A DNA stretch of 58,619 nt, from positions 1 through 58,619 of the forward strand of contig CALRKY020000020.1 of assembly GCA_943368345.1 (NCBI GenBank), read 5' to 3'. Below, piece after piece: positions 51,983 through 58,619 of this stretch. This stretch comes from JADCGM01 sp943368345. Its GTDB lineage: Bacteria; Pseudomonadota; Alphaproteobacteria; Sphingomonadales; Sphingomonadaceae. Below the pieces are notes generated by a model that made no database searches, had not been told where the DNA came from, and was given only the letters and a program-made list of their open reading frames with translations. Within the stretch, counting starts at the first letter, position 1; every line of letters starts with the position of its first letter. The position numbers were made by a program, and so were the translations under genes.

Positions 51983-53487
51983 TCCAGCCGTCTGCGGACG
52001 CCTTTGCGTCGATCTACGCAACTGGCCGCCCGCAACTGGTGTGGACGCGGATTGTCGCCGACACCGAGACACCGGTATCAGCGATGCTGAAGCTCGGGCT
52101 TGACGGCACGGGCGGGTTCCTGCTCGAATCGGTTGAGGGCGGTGCAGTCCGGGGACGCTATTCCCTGCTCGGCCTCGCACCCGACCTGATCTGGCGGGCC
52201 AATGGCAGCCGTTGCGAAGTCAACCGGCACTGGCCACAGAACCGCGACGCCTTCGAGGCCTGCGATGGAGATACGCTGACCGAGCTCAGGGCGCTGGTGG
52301 CCTCAATCCGTATGGACATGCCGCCCGAGATGCCCCCTGCGCTTGCCTGCCTCGTCGGGTATATGGGCTATGAAACCGCCCGCCTTGCCGAGCGGTTGCC
52401 GGACCCAAAACAGGATCCGCTTGGCGTTCCCGACATGCTGTTCGTGCGCCCGACGCTCATCCTGATCTTCGACCGTTTGAAGGACGAGCTGTTTCTGGTT
52501 GCACCGGTATTCCCTTCAGAGAAAACTGCGACAGCAGCCTATCGGCAAGCCGTTGGGCGGATCGAGACCGCGTCGGCGCGCTTGGCGCAGGCCGTCCCGG
52601 TTGGCCGCCACGACGCAGCTGCGCTCCCGGTGGTCCAGCCAACCCCGGTGGTCGACCCGGCGCGTTATGCCGATATGGTCGACCGGGCGAAGGCCTATAT
52701 CCTGGCCGGCGACATTTTTCAGGTCGTGCTCGCCCAGCGTTTTACTATCGATTTTCCGCTGCCGCCATTCGATCTTTACCGCACACTCCGGCGGATCAAC
52801 CCGTCGCCCTTCCTGTATTTCCTCGACATGCCGGGGTTTGCACTGATCGGGTCCAGTCCGGAGATATTGGTGCGGGTCCGCAACGGCGAAGTGACAATCC
52901 GGCCAATTGCCGGGACCCGGCCCCGGGGGGGCAATGCCGTTGAGGATGCCGCCGCGCGGGACAGTCTGCTCGCTGACCCCAAGGAACTGGCCGAACATCT
53001 GATGCTGCTCGACCTTGGCCGCAACGATGTCGGGCGGGTATCAACACCGGGCAGTGTCACCGTCACCGACCGCAACCTTGTCGAAATGTACAGCCATGTC
53101 ATGCACATCGTCTCCAACGTGCGCGGCGATCTATCTCCGGACAGGGATTCTATCGATGCGCTCCTGGCCGGGTTCCCGGCGGGGACGGTGAGTGGTGCGC
53201 CAAAGGTCCGCGCCATGGAAATCATCCACGAACTGGAGGCCGAAAAGCGCGGCCCCTATGGCGGCGGCGTCGGATATTTCTCACCCGACGGTAATATGGA
53301 CAGCTGCATCGTGCTGCGGACCGCGGTGGTCAAGGACGGCACCATGCATGTCCAGGCCGGTGCCGGCATCGTCGCCGACAGCATCGCTGCCTATGAACAG
53401 CGGGAGTGCGAAGCAAAGGCCGGTGCACTGATTGCGGCGGCGCGGGAAGCGATCCGCCGCGCTGGCGAAGCGGGATTCGGGCAGTAA
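51979..53487 (+). CDS. trpE: anthranilate synthase component I
   Basis: Converts chorismate to anthranilate using ammonia from TrpG. 502 residues. The C-terminal chorismate-binding domain has FQVVLAQRFTIDFPLPPFDLYR, PSPFLYFLDMPGFALIGSSPEILVR, IAGTRPRGGN, EHLMLLDLGRNDVGRV and the final GGVGYFSPDGNMDSCIVLRT. An N-terminal LLES-type segment (GGFLLESVEGG) suggests a tryptophan feedback site. No trp leader peptide or attenuator is visible upstream, since it starts inside the ppiD stop. Confidence 0.97.
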   Translation: MIQPSADAFASIYATGRPQLVWTRIVADTETPVSAMLKLGLDGTGGFLLESVEGGAVRGRYSLLGLAPDLIWRANGSRCEVNRHWPQNRDAFEACDGDTLTELRALVASIRMDMPPEMPPALACLVGYMGYETARLAERLPDPKQDPLGVPDMLFVRPTLILIFDRLKDELFLVAPVFPSEKTATAAYRQAVGRIETASARLAQAVPVGRHDAAALPVVQPTPVVDPARYADMVDRAKAYILAGDIFQVVLAQRFTIDFPLPPFDLYRTLRRINPSPFLYFLDMPGFALIGSSPEILVRVRNGEVTIRPIAGTRPRGGNAVEDAAARDSLLADPKELAEHLMLLDLGRNDVGRVSTPGSVTVTDRNLVEMYSHVMHIVSNVRGDLSPDRDSIDALLAGFPAGTVSGAPKVRAMEIIHELEAEKRGPYGGGVGYFSPDGNMDSCIVLRTAVVKDGTMHVQAGAGIVADSIAAYEQRECEAKAGALIAAAREAIRRAGEAGFGQ

Positions 53488-53559
53488 AATGTCGGAATCA
53501 GCGGGGAATTGCGGTTCGCAAGTTGGTGCAAGGCCGGTTCCGGTGGTAACGCGCTCGGC

Positions 53560-54156
53560 ATGATCCTCGTTATCGACAATTACGACAGTTTTACGTGGAA
53601 CCTGGTCCATTATCTGATGGAGTTGGGGGCAGCGGTTGAGGTGGTTCGCAATGACCAGATCGGGGTTGGGCAGGCGATGTCGATGGGTGCGCGGGCGATC
53701 CTGCTGTCGCCGGGACCGTGCACGCCGAACGAGGCAGGGATTTCGCTGGATCTAATCGCGGCGGCGGCGGCGGCAAAGCTCCCGGTGCTGGGTGTATGTC
53801 TCGGTCATCAGGCGATCGGCCAGGCCTTTGGTGGCATGGTGACCCGTGCCGCCGCCGTGATGCACGGCAAGACATCGATGGTTGACCATGACGGGACCGG
53901 CGTGTTTGCCGGCCTGCCCTCCACGTTCGAGGCAACGCGTTACCATTCGCTGATCGTTGCCGATGCGGATTTGCCGGCGGGGTTGGCGGTGAACGCCCGC
54001 ACCGCCGACGGTATCATAATGGGCATCCGGCACGAGACTTTGCCGATCCACGGTGTGCAGTTTCACCCCGAAAGCATCGCGACTGAGCATGGCCATGCCC
54101 TGCTCGCCAATTTCCTCGATATCGCGGGCGTGCCTGCGCGGCGCAAAGCGGCGTGA
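53560..54156 (+). CDS. trpG: anthranilate synthase glutamine amidotransferase component
   Basis: Provides ammonia from glutamine to TrpE. 198 residues from MILVIDNYDSFTWNLVHYL. Class I amidotransferase: nucleophile in VLGVCLGHQAIGQAFGG, catalytic His/Glu in HGVQFHPESIATEHG, oxyanion region LLSPGPCTPNEAG. The frame is open 17 codons upstream, without coding character. About 72 bases separate it from trpE. It overlaps trpD as GTGA. Confidence 0.96.
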   Translation: MILVIDNYDSFTWNLVHYLMELGAAVEVVRNDQIGVGQAMSMGARAILLSPGPCTPNEAGISLDLIAAAAAAKLPVLGVCLGHQAIGQAFGGMVTRAAAVMHGKTSMVDHDGTGVFAGLPSTFEATRYHSLIVADADLPAGLAVNARTADGIIMGIRHETLPIHGVQFHPESIATEHGHALLANFLDIAGVPARRKAA

Positions 54157-55151
54157 CCAGCCCCTCGCACCTGCCCGATGCCCGGGTACCGCTGGACGCC
54201 GCAGCCGCACGGGCAGCGTTTGAGACGATCATGGACGGTCAGGCCGAGGACGAGGACCTCGCCCGCTTCCTGGTTGATCTGGCCGACCGGGGTGAAACGG
54301 TCGACGAGATCGCCGCCGCCGCCGCCGCGCTCCGCCAGCGTGCCTTGACCATCGAAGCACCGGACGGGGCCATCGATGTCTGCGGAACAGGCGGCGACGG
54401 CAAGCATAGTTTCAACGTTTCAACCGCCGTTGCCATTGTTGTCGCATCGTGCGGCGTGCCTGTGGCGAAGCATGGCAACCGGGCCGCCTCGTCCCGGTCC
54501 GGGACCGCAGATGTACTGGCGCGTCTGGGTGTCGATATCGAGGCCTCCCCCGAAACCGTCGAGCGGTCGCTGCACGAAATTGGCATTGGATTTCTGTTTG
54601 CGGCGAAACATCATGGGGCGATGGCGCGGGTGGCTGCGGTGCGCCGCTGGCTGGGCGTGCGGACGATTTTCAATCTGCTCGGGCCGCTCGCCAATCCGGC
54701 GGGTGTCAAACGGCAGCTGATCGGTGTTCCGGCGTCACGCTGGGTCAAACCCATTGCCGAGGCATTGGCGAGGTTGGGCGGCGACCAGGCGATGGTGGTC
54801 CACGGCAGCGACGGGCTCGATGAAATCACCGTGACCGGGCCGAGCAGCATTGCCCGCCTACAAAACGGGCTGACCGAGATTTCAACGGTGACGCCCGCCG
54901 ATGCGGGTCTTGCTGTCCATGATGAAGCCGGGTTGATCGGCGGCGATCCTGGGCACAATGCTGGTGCGTTGCGACGCCTGCTCGACGGGAGTGCCGGAGC
55001 CTACCGCGATATTGTGCTGATCAATTCGGCGGCAGCACTGATGGTCGCGGAACGGGCCACCAATTGGGTTGATGGCGCGGCGATGGCGGCCGTAGCCATC
55101 GATAGCGGTGAGGCCAAGGATCTGCTCGCGAGATGGGCAGCCTTCCGATGA
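54153..55151 (+). CDS. trpD: anthranilate phosphoribosyltransferase
   Basis: Joins anthranilate and PRPP. 332 residues. PRPP loop VCGTGGDGKHSFNVST, KHGNRAASSRSGTADVLARLG and FLFAAKHHGAMARVAAVRR are the family signatures, as is RTIFNLLGPLANPAG. It begins at a GTG overlapping the trpG stop and ends in an ATGA overlap with trpC. Confidence 0.97.
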   Translation: MTSPSHLPDARVPLDAAAARAAFETIMDGQAEDEDLARFLVDLADRGETVDEIAAAAAALRQRALTIEAPDGAIDVCGTGGDGKHSFNVSTAVAIVVASCGVPVAKHGNRAASSRSGTADVLARLGVDIEASPETVERSLHEIGIGFLFAAKHHGAMARVAAVRRWLGVRTIFNLLGPLANPAGVKRQLIGVPASRWVKPIAEALARLGGDQAMVVHGSDGLDEITVTGPSSIARLQNGLTEISTVTPADAGLAVHDEAGLIGGDPGHNAGALRRLLDGSAGAYRDIVLINSAAALMVAERATNWVDGAAMAAVAIDSGEAKDLLARWAAFR

Positions 55152-55939
55152 GCGATACGCTCGCCCATATTCTCGACGACAAGCGGCAGCATATCGCGGC
55201 TTGCAAAGCGCAGCGACCGCTGGCCGAGATCGAAGCGGCAGCGCGGCTGGCCAGCCCGGTGCGGGGGTTTCGCCGTGCCCTGCAATCGGCACGCGACGCC
55301 GGCCGCTTTGGACTGATCGCCGAAATCAAGAAGGCCAGCCCGTCAAAGGGCCTGATCCGGGCCGACTTTGATCCGGCGACCTTGGCGAAGGCCTATGCAG
55401 CGGGCGGCGCAACCTCCCTGTCGGTCCTGACCGATGTGCCGTGGTTTCAGGGGGCGGATGCCTATCTCGGTGAAGCCCGGGCCGCCACCGATTTGCCGGT
55501 GTTGCGCAAGGATTTCATGATCGATCCCTACCAGGTGTTCGAAGCCCGGGCGTTGGGCGCAGATTGCATATTGCTGATCATGGCGGCAATTGAACTTCCG
55601 CTGGCGAGGGAGCTGGAACAGGTTGCCCATGATCTCGGAATGGACGTGCTGATCGAGGTGCACGACGCCGCCGAGCTTTTGCAGACGCGTCAGATGACGT
55701 CCCGTTTGGTCGGCGTGAATAACCGCAATCTCAGTACATTGACGGTTGATATCAATCGTTCTGTCGAACTGTGTAGAGGCCTGCCGGACGACTATCTGAT
55801 CGTCGGGGAAAGCGGATTGAAGTCGCGGGCCGACCTCGACCTGCTGGCCAGCCACGGCATCGGTTGCTTTCTGGTCGGGGAATCGCTGATGCTGCAAAGT
55901 GATGTCGAAGCGGCGACCCGTCGCTTGCTGGAGGGTTGA
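55148..55939 (+). CDS. trpC: indole-3-glycerol phosphate synthase
   Basis: Closes the indole ring in tryptophan synthesis. 263 residues, a TIM barrel. AEIKKASPSKGLIRADFDP (catalytic Glu and Lys), LRKDFMIDPYQVFEARALGADCILLI and VGVNNRNLSTLTVD are signatures. It is not fused to TrpF. The ATG at 55148, five codons inside the longest frame, overlaps the trpD stop. moaC follows immediately (TGAATG). Confidence 0.97.
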   Translation: MSDTLAHILDDKRQHIAACKAQRPLAEIEAAARLASPVRGFRRALQSARDAGRFGLIAEIKKASPSKGLIRADFDPATLAKAYAAGGATSLSVLTDVPWFQGADAYLGEARAATDLPVLRKDFMIDPYQVFEARALGADCILLIMAAIELPLARELEQVAHDLGMDVLIEVHDAAELLQTRQMTSRLVGVNNRNLSTLTVDINRSVELCRGLPDDYLIVGESGLKSRADLDLLASHGIGCFLVGESLMLQSDVEAATRRLLEG

Positions 55940-56410
55940 ATGAACCTGACGCATCTGGATAACAGCGGCGCAGCGCGTATGGTCGATGTGTCGGCAAAAT
56001 CTTTGACTGTGCGCGTTGCAGTCGCGGAAGGCCGCATCCGGATGAGCGTCGCAGCCGCAGTTGCGATCCGTGACGGAGCCGCCGCCAAGGGGGATGTTGT
56101 GGCGGTTGCCCGGATTGCCGGAATCATGGCCGCCAAGCGCACCGCCGAACTGATCCCGCTCTGCCACCCCCTGCCACTGACCGGTGTTGCGCTCGACCTG
56201 ACTGTTGAGGAGAATAGCGTTGTTGCTGTGGCAACAGCCCGTACCACCCATGTAACTGGCGTCGAAATGGAAGCAATGACAGCGGTTTCTGTGGCATTGC
56301 TGACAATTTACGACATGGTAAAGAGCATCGACAAGGGCATGGTGATCGAGGGAGTGCGGCTGGTCTCCAAAACCGGCGGCAAGTCGGGCGACTGGCATGC
56401 TGACACTTGA
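55940..56410 (+). CDS. moaC: cyclic pyranopterin monophosphate synthase MoaC
   Basis: Second enzyme of molybdopterin synthesis. 156 residues. Begins MNLTHLDNSGAARMVDVSAK; KGDVVAVARIAGIMAAKRTAELIPLCHPLPLTGV (with the active-site CHPL) and the late GVEMEAMTAVSVALLTIYDMVKSIDKGM are diagnostic. The trpC-moaC-moeA-lexA order recurs in alphaproteobacteria. It overlaps moeA by 14 bases. Confidence 0.96.
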   Translation: MNLTHLDNSGAARMVDVSAKSLTVRVAVAEGRIRMSVAAAVAIRDGAAAKGDVVAVARIAGIMAAKRTAELIPLCHPLPLTGVALDLTVEENSVVAVATARTTHVTGVEMEAMTAVSVALLTIYDMVKSIDKGMVIEGVRLVSKTGGKSGDWHADT

Positions 56411-57605
56411 CGAGGCGCAGGCGCGACTGCTGACCGGTGTTGTCGGCCTGTCCGCCGAAACGCTGGCGTTGACCGACGCGGTTGGTCGATTTGCGGCGGA
56501 TCCTGTGGCGGCGAAGCTCACCCAGCCCCCCTTTGCCGCATCGGCAATGGACGGCTATGCGATCCGTTGGGTCGACCGACCCGGTCCCTGGCGGGTGGTT
56601 GGCGAGTCTGCCGCCGGTGCGCGGTTTTCAGGCCAGGTCGAGGCCGGGCAGGCGGTGCGGATATTTACCGGTGCGCCGGTCCCGAGTGGCGCCGACACCG
56701 TAGTCGTGCAGGAGGATATGTCCTGGGACGGTGATGTCGCCCGGCTGACCGGCGATGGTCCTCCGCATCTGGGCGCACATATCCGCCGGAAAGGCCTTGA
56801 TTTTACAGGAGGAATGCCCGTTGTCGCGTGTGGGGACAGGCTTGCTGCGACCCGCATCGGCTTGCTGGCAGCGTCCGGGCACGGCACAGTTTCGGCCCAC
56901 CGCCGACCCCGTCTGCTGCTGCTGTCGACCGGCAGCGAATTGGTTCCGGCCGGGCAAATGCCGGGGCCGGATCAGATCATCAGTTCCAATGGCCCGATGT
57001 TGTCCGCCTTGCTTCGGTCCCACGGTGCGGATGTCACCGATGGCGGTATCATTCCCGATGACCGCGCCGCCCTGGCAGCAGCCTTTGCAGACGCGATCGA
57101 CTATGACCTGATAGTGACAGTCGGCGGCGCAAGCGTCGGTGATCATGATCTGGTGCTGCCTGTCCTGAACGATCTTGGCGCGCAGATTGATTTCTGGAAG
57201 GTGGCGATCAAACCCGGCAAGCCGATGCTGAGCGGTCACCTGAGGAACACTCGCGTCGTCGGTCTTCCTGGAAATCCAGTATCGGCAACGGTTTGCACCT
57301 TGTTGTTCGTGGTGCCGATGGTGCGTGCCTGGCTTGGTGACCCGTCGCCGCTGCCGAAAATCATGCTGGCCGCGACGACGGTTGATCTTCCCGCCAATGG
57401 CAACCGGCGGGATCACCTGCGTGCCCTCCTGGCGCTCGAAGCGGGCCGCTGGATCGTCACACCGGCGCACCGGCAAGACAGCAGCATGCTGCGCGTCCTT
57501 GCCGACTCCAATGCGCTGCTGGTCCGCCCCGAATATGATGGGCCGGTGACCGCCGGTCAGAATGTTCCCGTTCTGACCCTTGACACCGGCCACCAACAGC
57601 CATAA
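56397..57605 (+). CDS. moeA: molybdopterin molybdenumtransferase MoeA
   Basis: Inserts molybdenum into molybdopterin. 402 residues. The N-terminal domain has FAASAMDGYAIR and IFTGAPVPSGADTVVVQED; the MoeA central domain has STGSELVP, ISSNGPMLSALLRSHGADV and TVGGASVGDHDLV; then FWKVAIKPGKPML and VVGLPGNPVSATV, and the small C-terminal beta domain. It starts within moaC (14-base overlap). Confidence 0.95.
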   Translation: MLTLDEAQARLLTGVVGLSAETLALTDAVGRFAADPVAAKLTQPPFAASAMDGYAIRWVDRPGPWRVVGESAAGARFSGQVEAGQAVRIFTGAPVPSGADTVVVQEDMSWDGDVARLTGDGPPHLGAHIRRKGLDFTGGMPVVACGDRLAATRIGLLAASGHGTVSAHRRPRLLLLSTGSELVPAGQMPGPDQIISSNGPMLSALLRSHGADVTDGGIIPDDRAALAAAFADAIDYDLIVTVGGASVGDHDLVLPVLNDLGAQIDFWKVAIKPGKPMLSGHLRNTRVVGLPGNPVSATVCTLLFVVPMVRAWLGDPSPLPKIMLAATTVDLPANGNRRDHLRALLALEAGRWIVTPAHRQDSSMLRVLADSNALLVRPEYDGPVTAGQNVPVLTLDTGHQQP

Positions 57606-57607
57606 TT

Positions 57608-57622
57608 GTTCGCCATACGTTC
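57608..57622. promoter_or_regulatory. LexA (SOS) box of lexA
   Basis: GTTC-N7-GTTC (57608-57611 and 57619-57622), the direct-repeat LexA site of alphaproteobacteria, lies 20 bases before the lexA ATG and just after the moeA stop. It implies that lexA has its own autoregulated promoter within the operon. Confidence 0.85.
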
Positions 57623-57642
57623 CCAAACCGGAGACGGCGGCG

Positions 57643-58314
57643 ATGCTGACGCGCAAACAACATGAACTTCTGACCTTCATTCAGGCCCGGCTGTTGGCAG
57701 GCGGGGTGTCGCCTTCATTTGAGGAAATGAAGGATGCGCTCGACCTGAAATCCAAGTCCGGTGTTCACCGGTTGATTTCGGCGCTGGAGGAACGGAAGTT
57801 CATCCGCCGCCTGCCAAACCGTGCCCGAGCGCTGGAAGTGCTGCGGATGCCCGAAGTGGCGGTGGCGAAGCCGGACAATGTCGTCCGGGGTGAATTCGGT
57901 CGCAATTCGCTACCGCGCGCCGCCAATGACGGGATTATCGATCTGCCGCTGCACGGTCGTATCGCGGCTGGTCAACCAATCGAAGCCTTTCAGGGCGATG
58001 AAATGCTGTCGGTTCCCGCCGCATTGCTCGGCTCCGGGGATCATTATGCGCTGGAGGTTTCGGGCGATTCGATGATCGATGCCGGGATATTGAGCGGGGA
58101 CTATGCCCTTATCCAGCGCTGCGAGACAGCCCGGGACGGGGAGATTATCGTAGCCTTGGTCGACAACAATGATGCAACGCTGAAATATCTGCGGCGGGAA
58201 CGCGGCATGATCAAGCTCGACCCGGCCAACGCGATGTTTGAACCGCAGGTATATCTACCATCGCGTGTGAAGGTGCAGGGCAAATTGGTCGGGCTGCTGC
58301 GTCGCTACCATTGA
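57643..58314 (+). CDS. lexA: SOS repressor LexA
   Basis: 223 residues from the ATG at 57643 (MLTRKQHELLTFIQARL). A winged-helix DNA-binding domain (about 1-65) is followed by the S24 protease domain. The self-cleavage bond is Ala109-Gly110 (RIAAGQPI), catalytic Ser143 in SGDSMID and Lys181 in ATLKYLRRE. DNA damage activates RecA, which triggers cleavage and derepression. A LexA box lies in front of the gene, so it represses itself. Confidence 0.97.
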   Translation: MLTRKQHELLTFIQARLLAGGVSPSFEEMKDALDLKSKSGVHRLISALEERKFIRRLPNRARALEVLRMPEVAVAKPDNVVRGEFGRNSLPRAANDGIIDLPLHGRIAAGQPIEAFQGDEMLSVPAALLGSGDHYALEVSGDSMIDAGILSGDYALIQRCETARDGEIIVALVDNNDATLKYLRRERGMIKLDPANAMFEPQVYLPSRVKVQGKLVGLLRRYH

Positions 58315-58318
58315 GACG

Positions 58319-58342
58319 TGGTTGGCAGAGGTGCAGCCAAGC
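58319..58342. terminator. weak hairpin between convergent lexA and comEC
   Basis: TTGGC-agaggtgca-GCCAA in the 30-base gap between the two stop codons. No T-tract follows, so termination here is doubtful; it may only help to separate the convergent transcripts. Confidence 0.25.
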
Positions 58343-58344
58343 GA

Positions 58345-58619
58345 TCATTCGCGGTCCCAGCTTGGGGCAGCGCGATCACCGGATTTGGCTGACAAATATT
58401 TGCGCTGGCTGAACCCGCCGCGCGTTGAATTGGTCGTCGCTGGCTCGGCCTTCCACGGATGATCGCCCTGCCCTTCGGCAACGGTCCGGATGACTGCTGT
58501 ATCGAGCCAGATAGCGACTGCACCAGTTTCAGATAGCCGGGGCGCATCGAGTTTCAGCCATTTGGGCGTACACCAATCCGGCAGGCGACGGTCACTCACA
58601 ACGATGTCGGCTGTGGCAC
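58345..58619 (-). CDS. comEC: ComEC/Rec2-family protein, C-terminal end only
   Basis: The gene runs off the right edge of the window; about 90 C-terminal residues are visible, up to the TGA at 58345. The segment TADIVVSDRRLPDWCTPKWL followed by ETGAVAIWLD and TVAEGQGDHPW is the end of the metallo-beta-lactamase-like domain found at the C-terminus of alphaproteobacterial ComEC, the DNA uptake channel protein. The ending lacks the membrane region, so the family call rests on this short piece and on the lexA neighbourhood, where comEC is often found. Confidence 0.75.
   Translation of the reverse strand, partial: ATADIVVSDRRLPDWCTPKWLKLDAPRLSETGAVAIWLDTAVIRTVAEGQGDHPWKAEPATTNSTRGGFSQRKYLSAKSGDRAAPSWDRE

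Noticed and set aside
1..58619. CRISPR arrays, rRNA, tRNA genes, integrases, transposases and toxin-antitoxin pairs
   Set aside because: Looked for in all intergenic gaps and unassigned frames; no regularly spaced repeats, no cloverleaf with conserved T-loop, and no recombinase or transposase motifs were found.

Overview
This window is a gene-dense, GC-rich piece of a bacterial chromosome, almost entirely core metabolism and envelope genes. The content points to an alphaproteobacterium of the order Sphingomonadales. The evidence is: the rpsB-tsf-pyrH-frr-uppS-cdsA-dxr-rseP-bamA-ompH-fabZ run with no lpxD/lpxA/lpxB around fabZ (many sphingomonads make glycosphingolipids in place of LPS); a short prolyl-tRNA synthetase without the insertion editing domain; a GTTC-N7-GTTC LexA box; the trpE-trpG-trpD-trpC-moaC-moeA-lexA order; and a PEP-CTERM protein. 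No phage, integrase, transposase, CRISPR array, rRNA or tRNA gene was recognised.

Layout. 1-2341: end of a Sel1/SPOR protein, then serB (-) and miaA (+), whose start codons overlap inside one CATG. 2389-5822: ilvB-ilvN-ilvC with a clear promoter and an intrinsic terminator. 5844-8250: a PEP-CTERM protein with a candidate sigma-54 promoter, and a GPH-family sugar/cation symporter. 8461-10156: a leucine-rich leader peptide too short for routine ORF calling, followed by leuA. 10194-11504: a PA0069-type radical SAM protein and rpmE (-). 11620-16205: a cobalamin riboswitch and a B12 uptake operon (btuB-F-C-D). 16238-22256: leucine catabolism (mccB, methylglutaconyl-CoA hydratase, mccA, isovaleryl-CoA dehydrogenase) and mobA. 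22260-22373: a nested inverted repeat between convergent genes. 22382-24279: a DUF1993 protein and an FAD monooxygenase of different base composition. 24245-35661 (-): the translation/isoprenoid/envelope run from rpsB to fabZ, with a palindromic dispersed-type repeat between rpsB and tsf. 35787-44296 (-): a 5'-nucleotidase, dnaE, a secreted small protein, lolD, lolC and proS. 44297-45736: a long leader with a perfect hairpin, then an MDR oxidoreductase. 45777-49918: a membrane dipeptidase (+), then pyrG, secG and tpiA (-). 50051-58314: ppiD, trpE, trpG, trpD, trpC, moaC, moeA and lexA (+). The window ends in the 3' end of comEC (-).

How the genes work together. Branched-chain amino acid synthesis (ilvBNC, leuA) and leucine breakdown lie close together but in separate transcription units, with different apparent controls: a plain promoter for ilv, probable leader-peptide attenuation for leuA, and possible read-through from the B12-controlled operon for the leucine degradation genes. 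Most operons are packed with ATGA, GTGA or TGATG stop/start overlaps, which suggests translational coupling. The observations most worth a second look are the leu leader, the sigma-54-like element before the PEP-CTERM gene, the unexplained hairpin at 44492-44525, the inverted repeat at 22260-22373 and the serB/miaA start overlap. I saw no clearly undescribed multi-gene system here.
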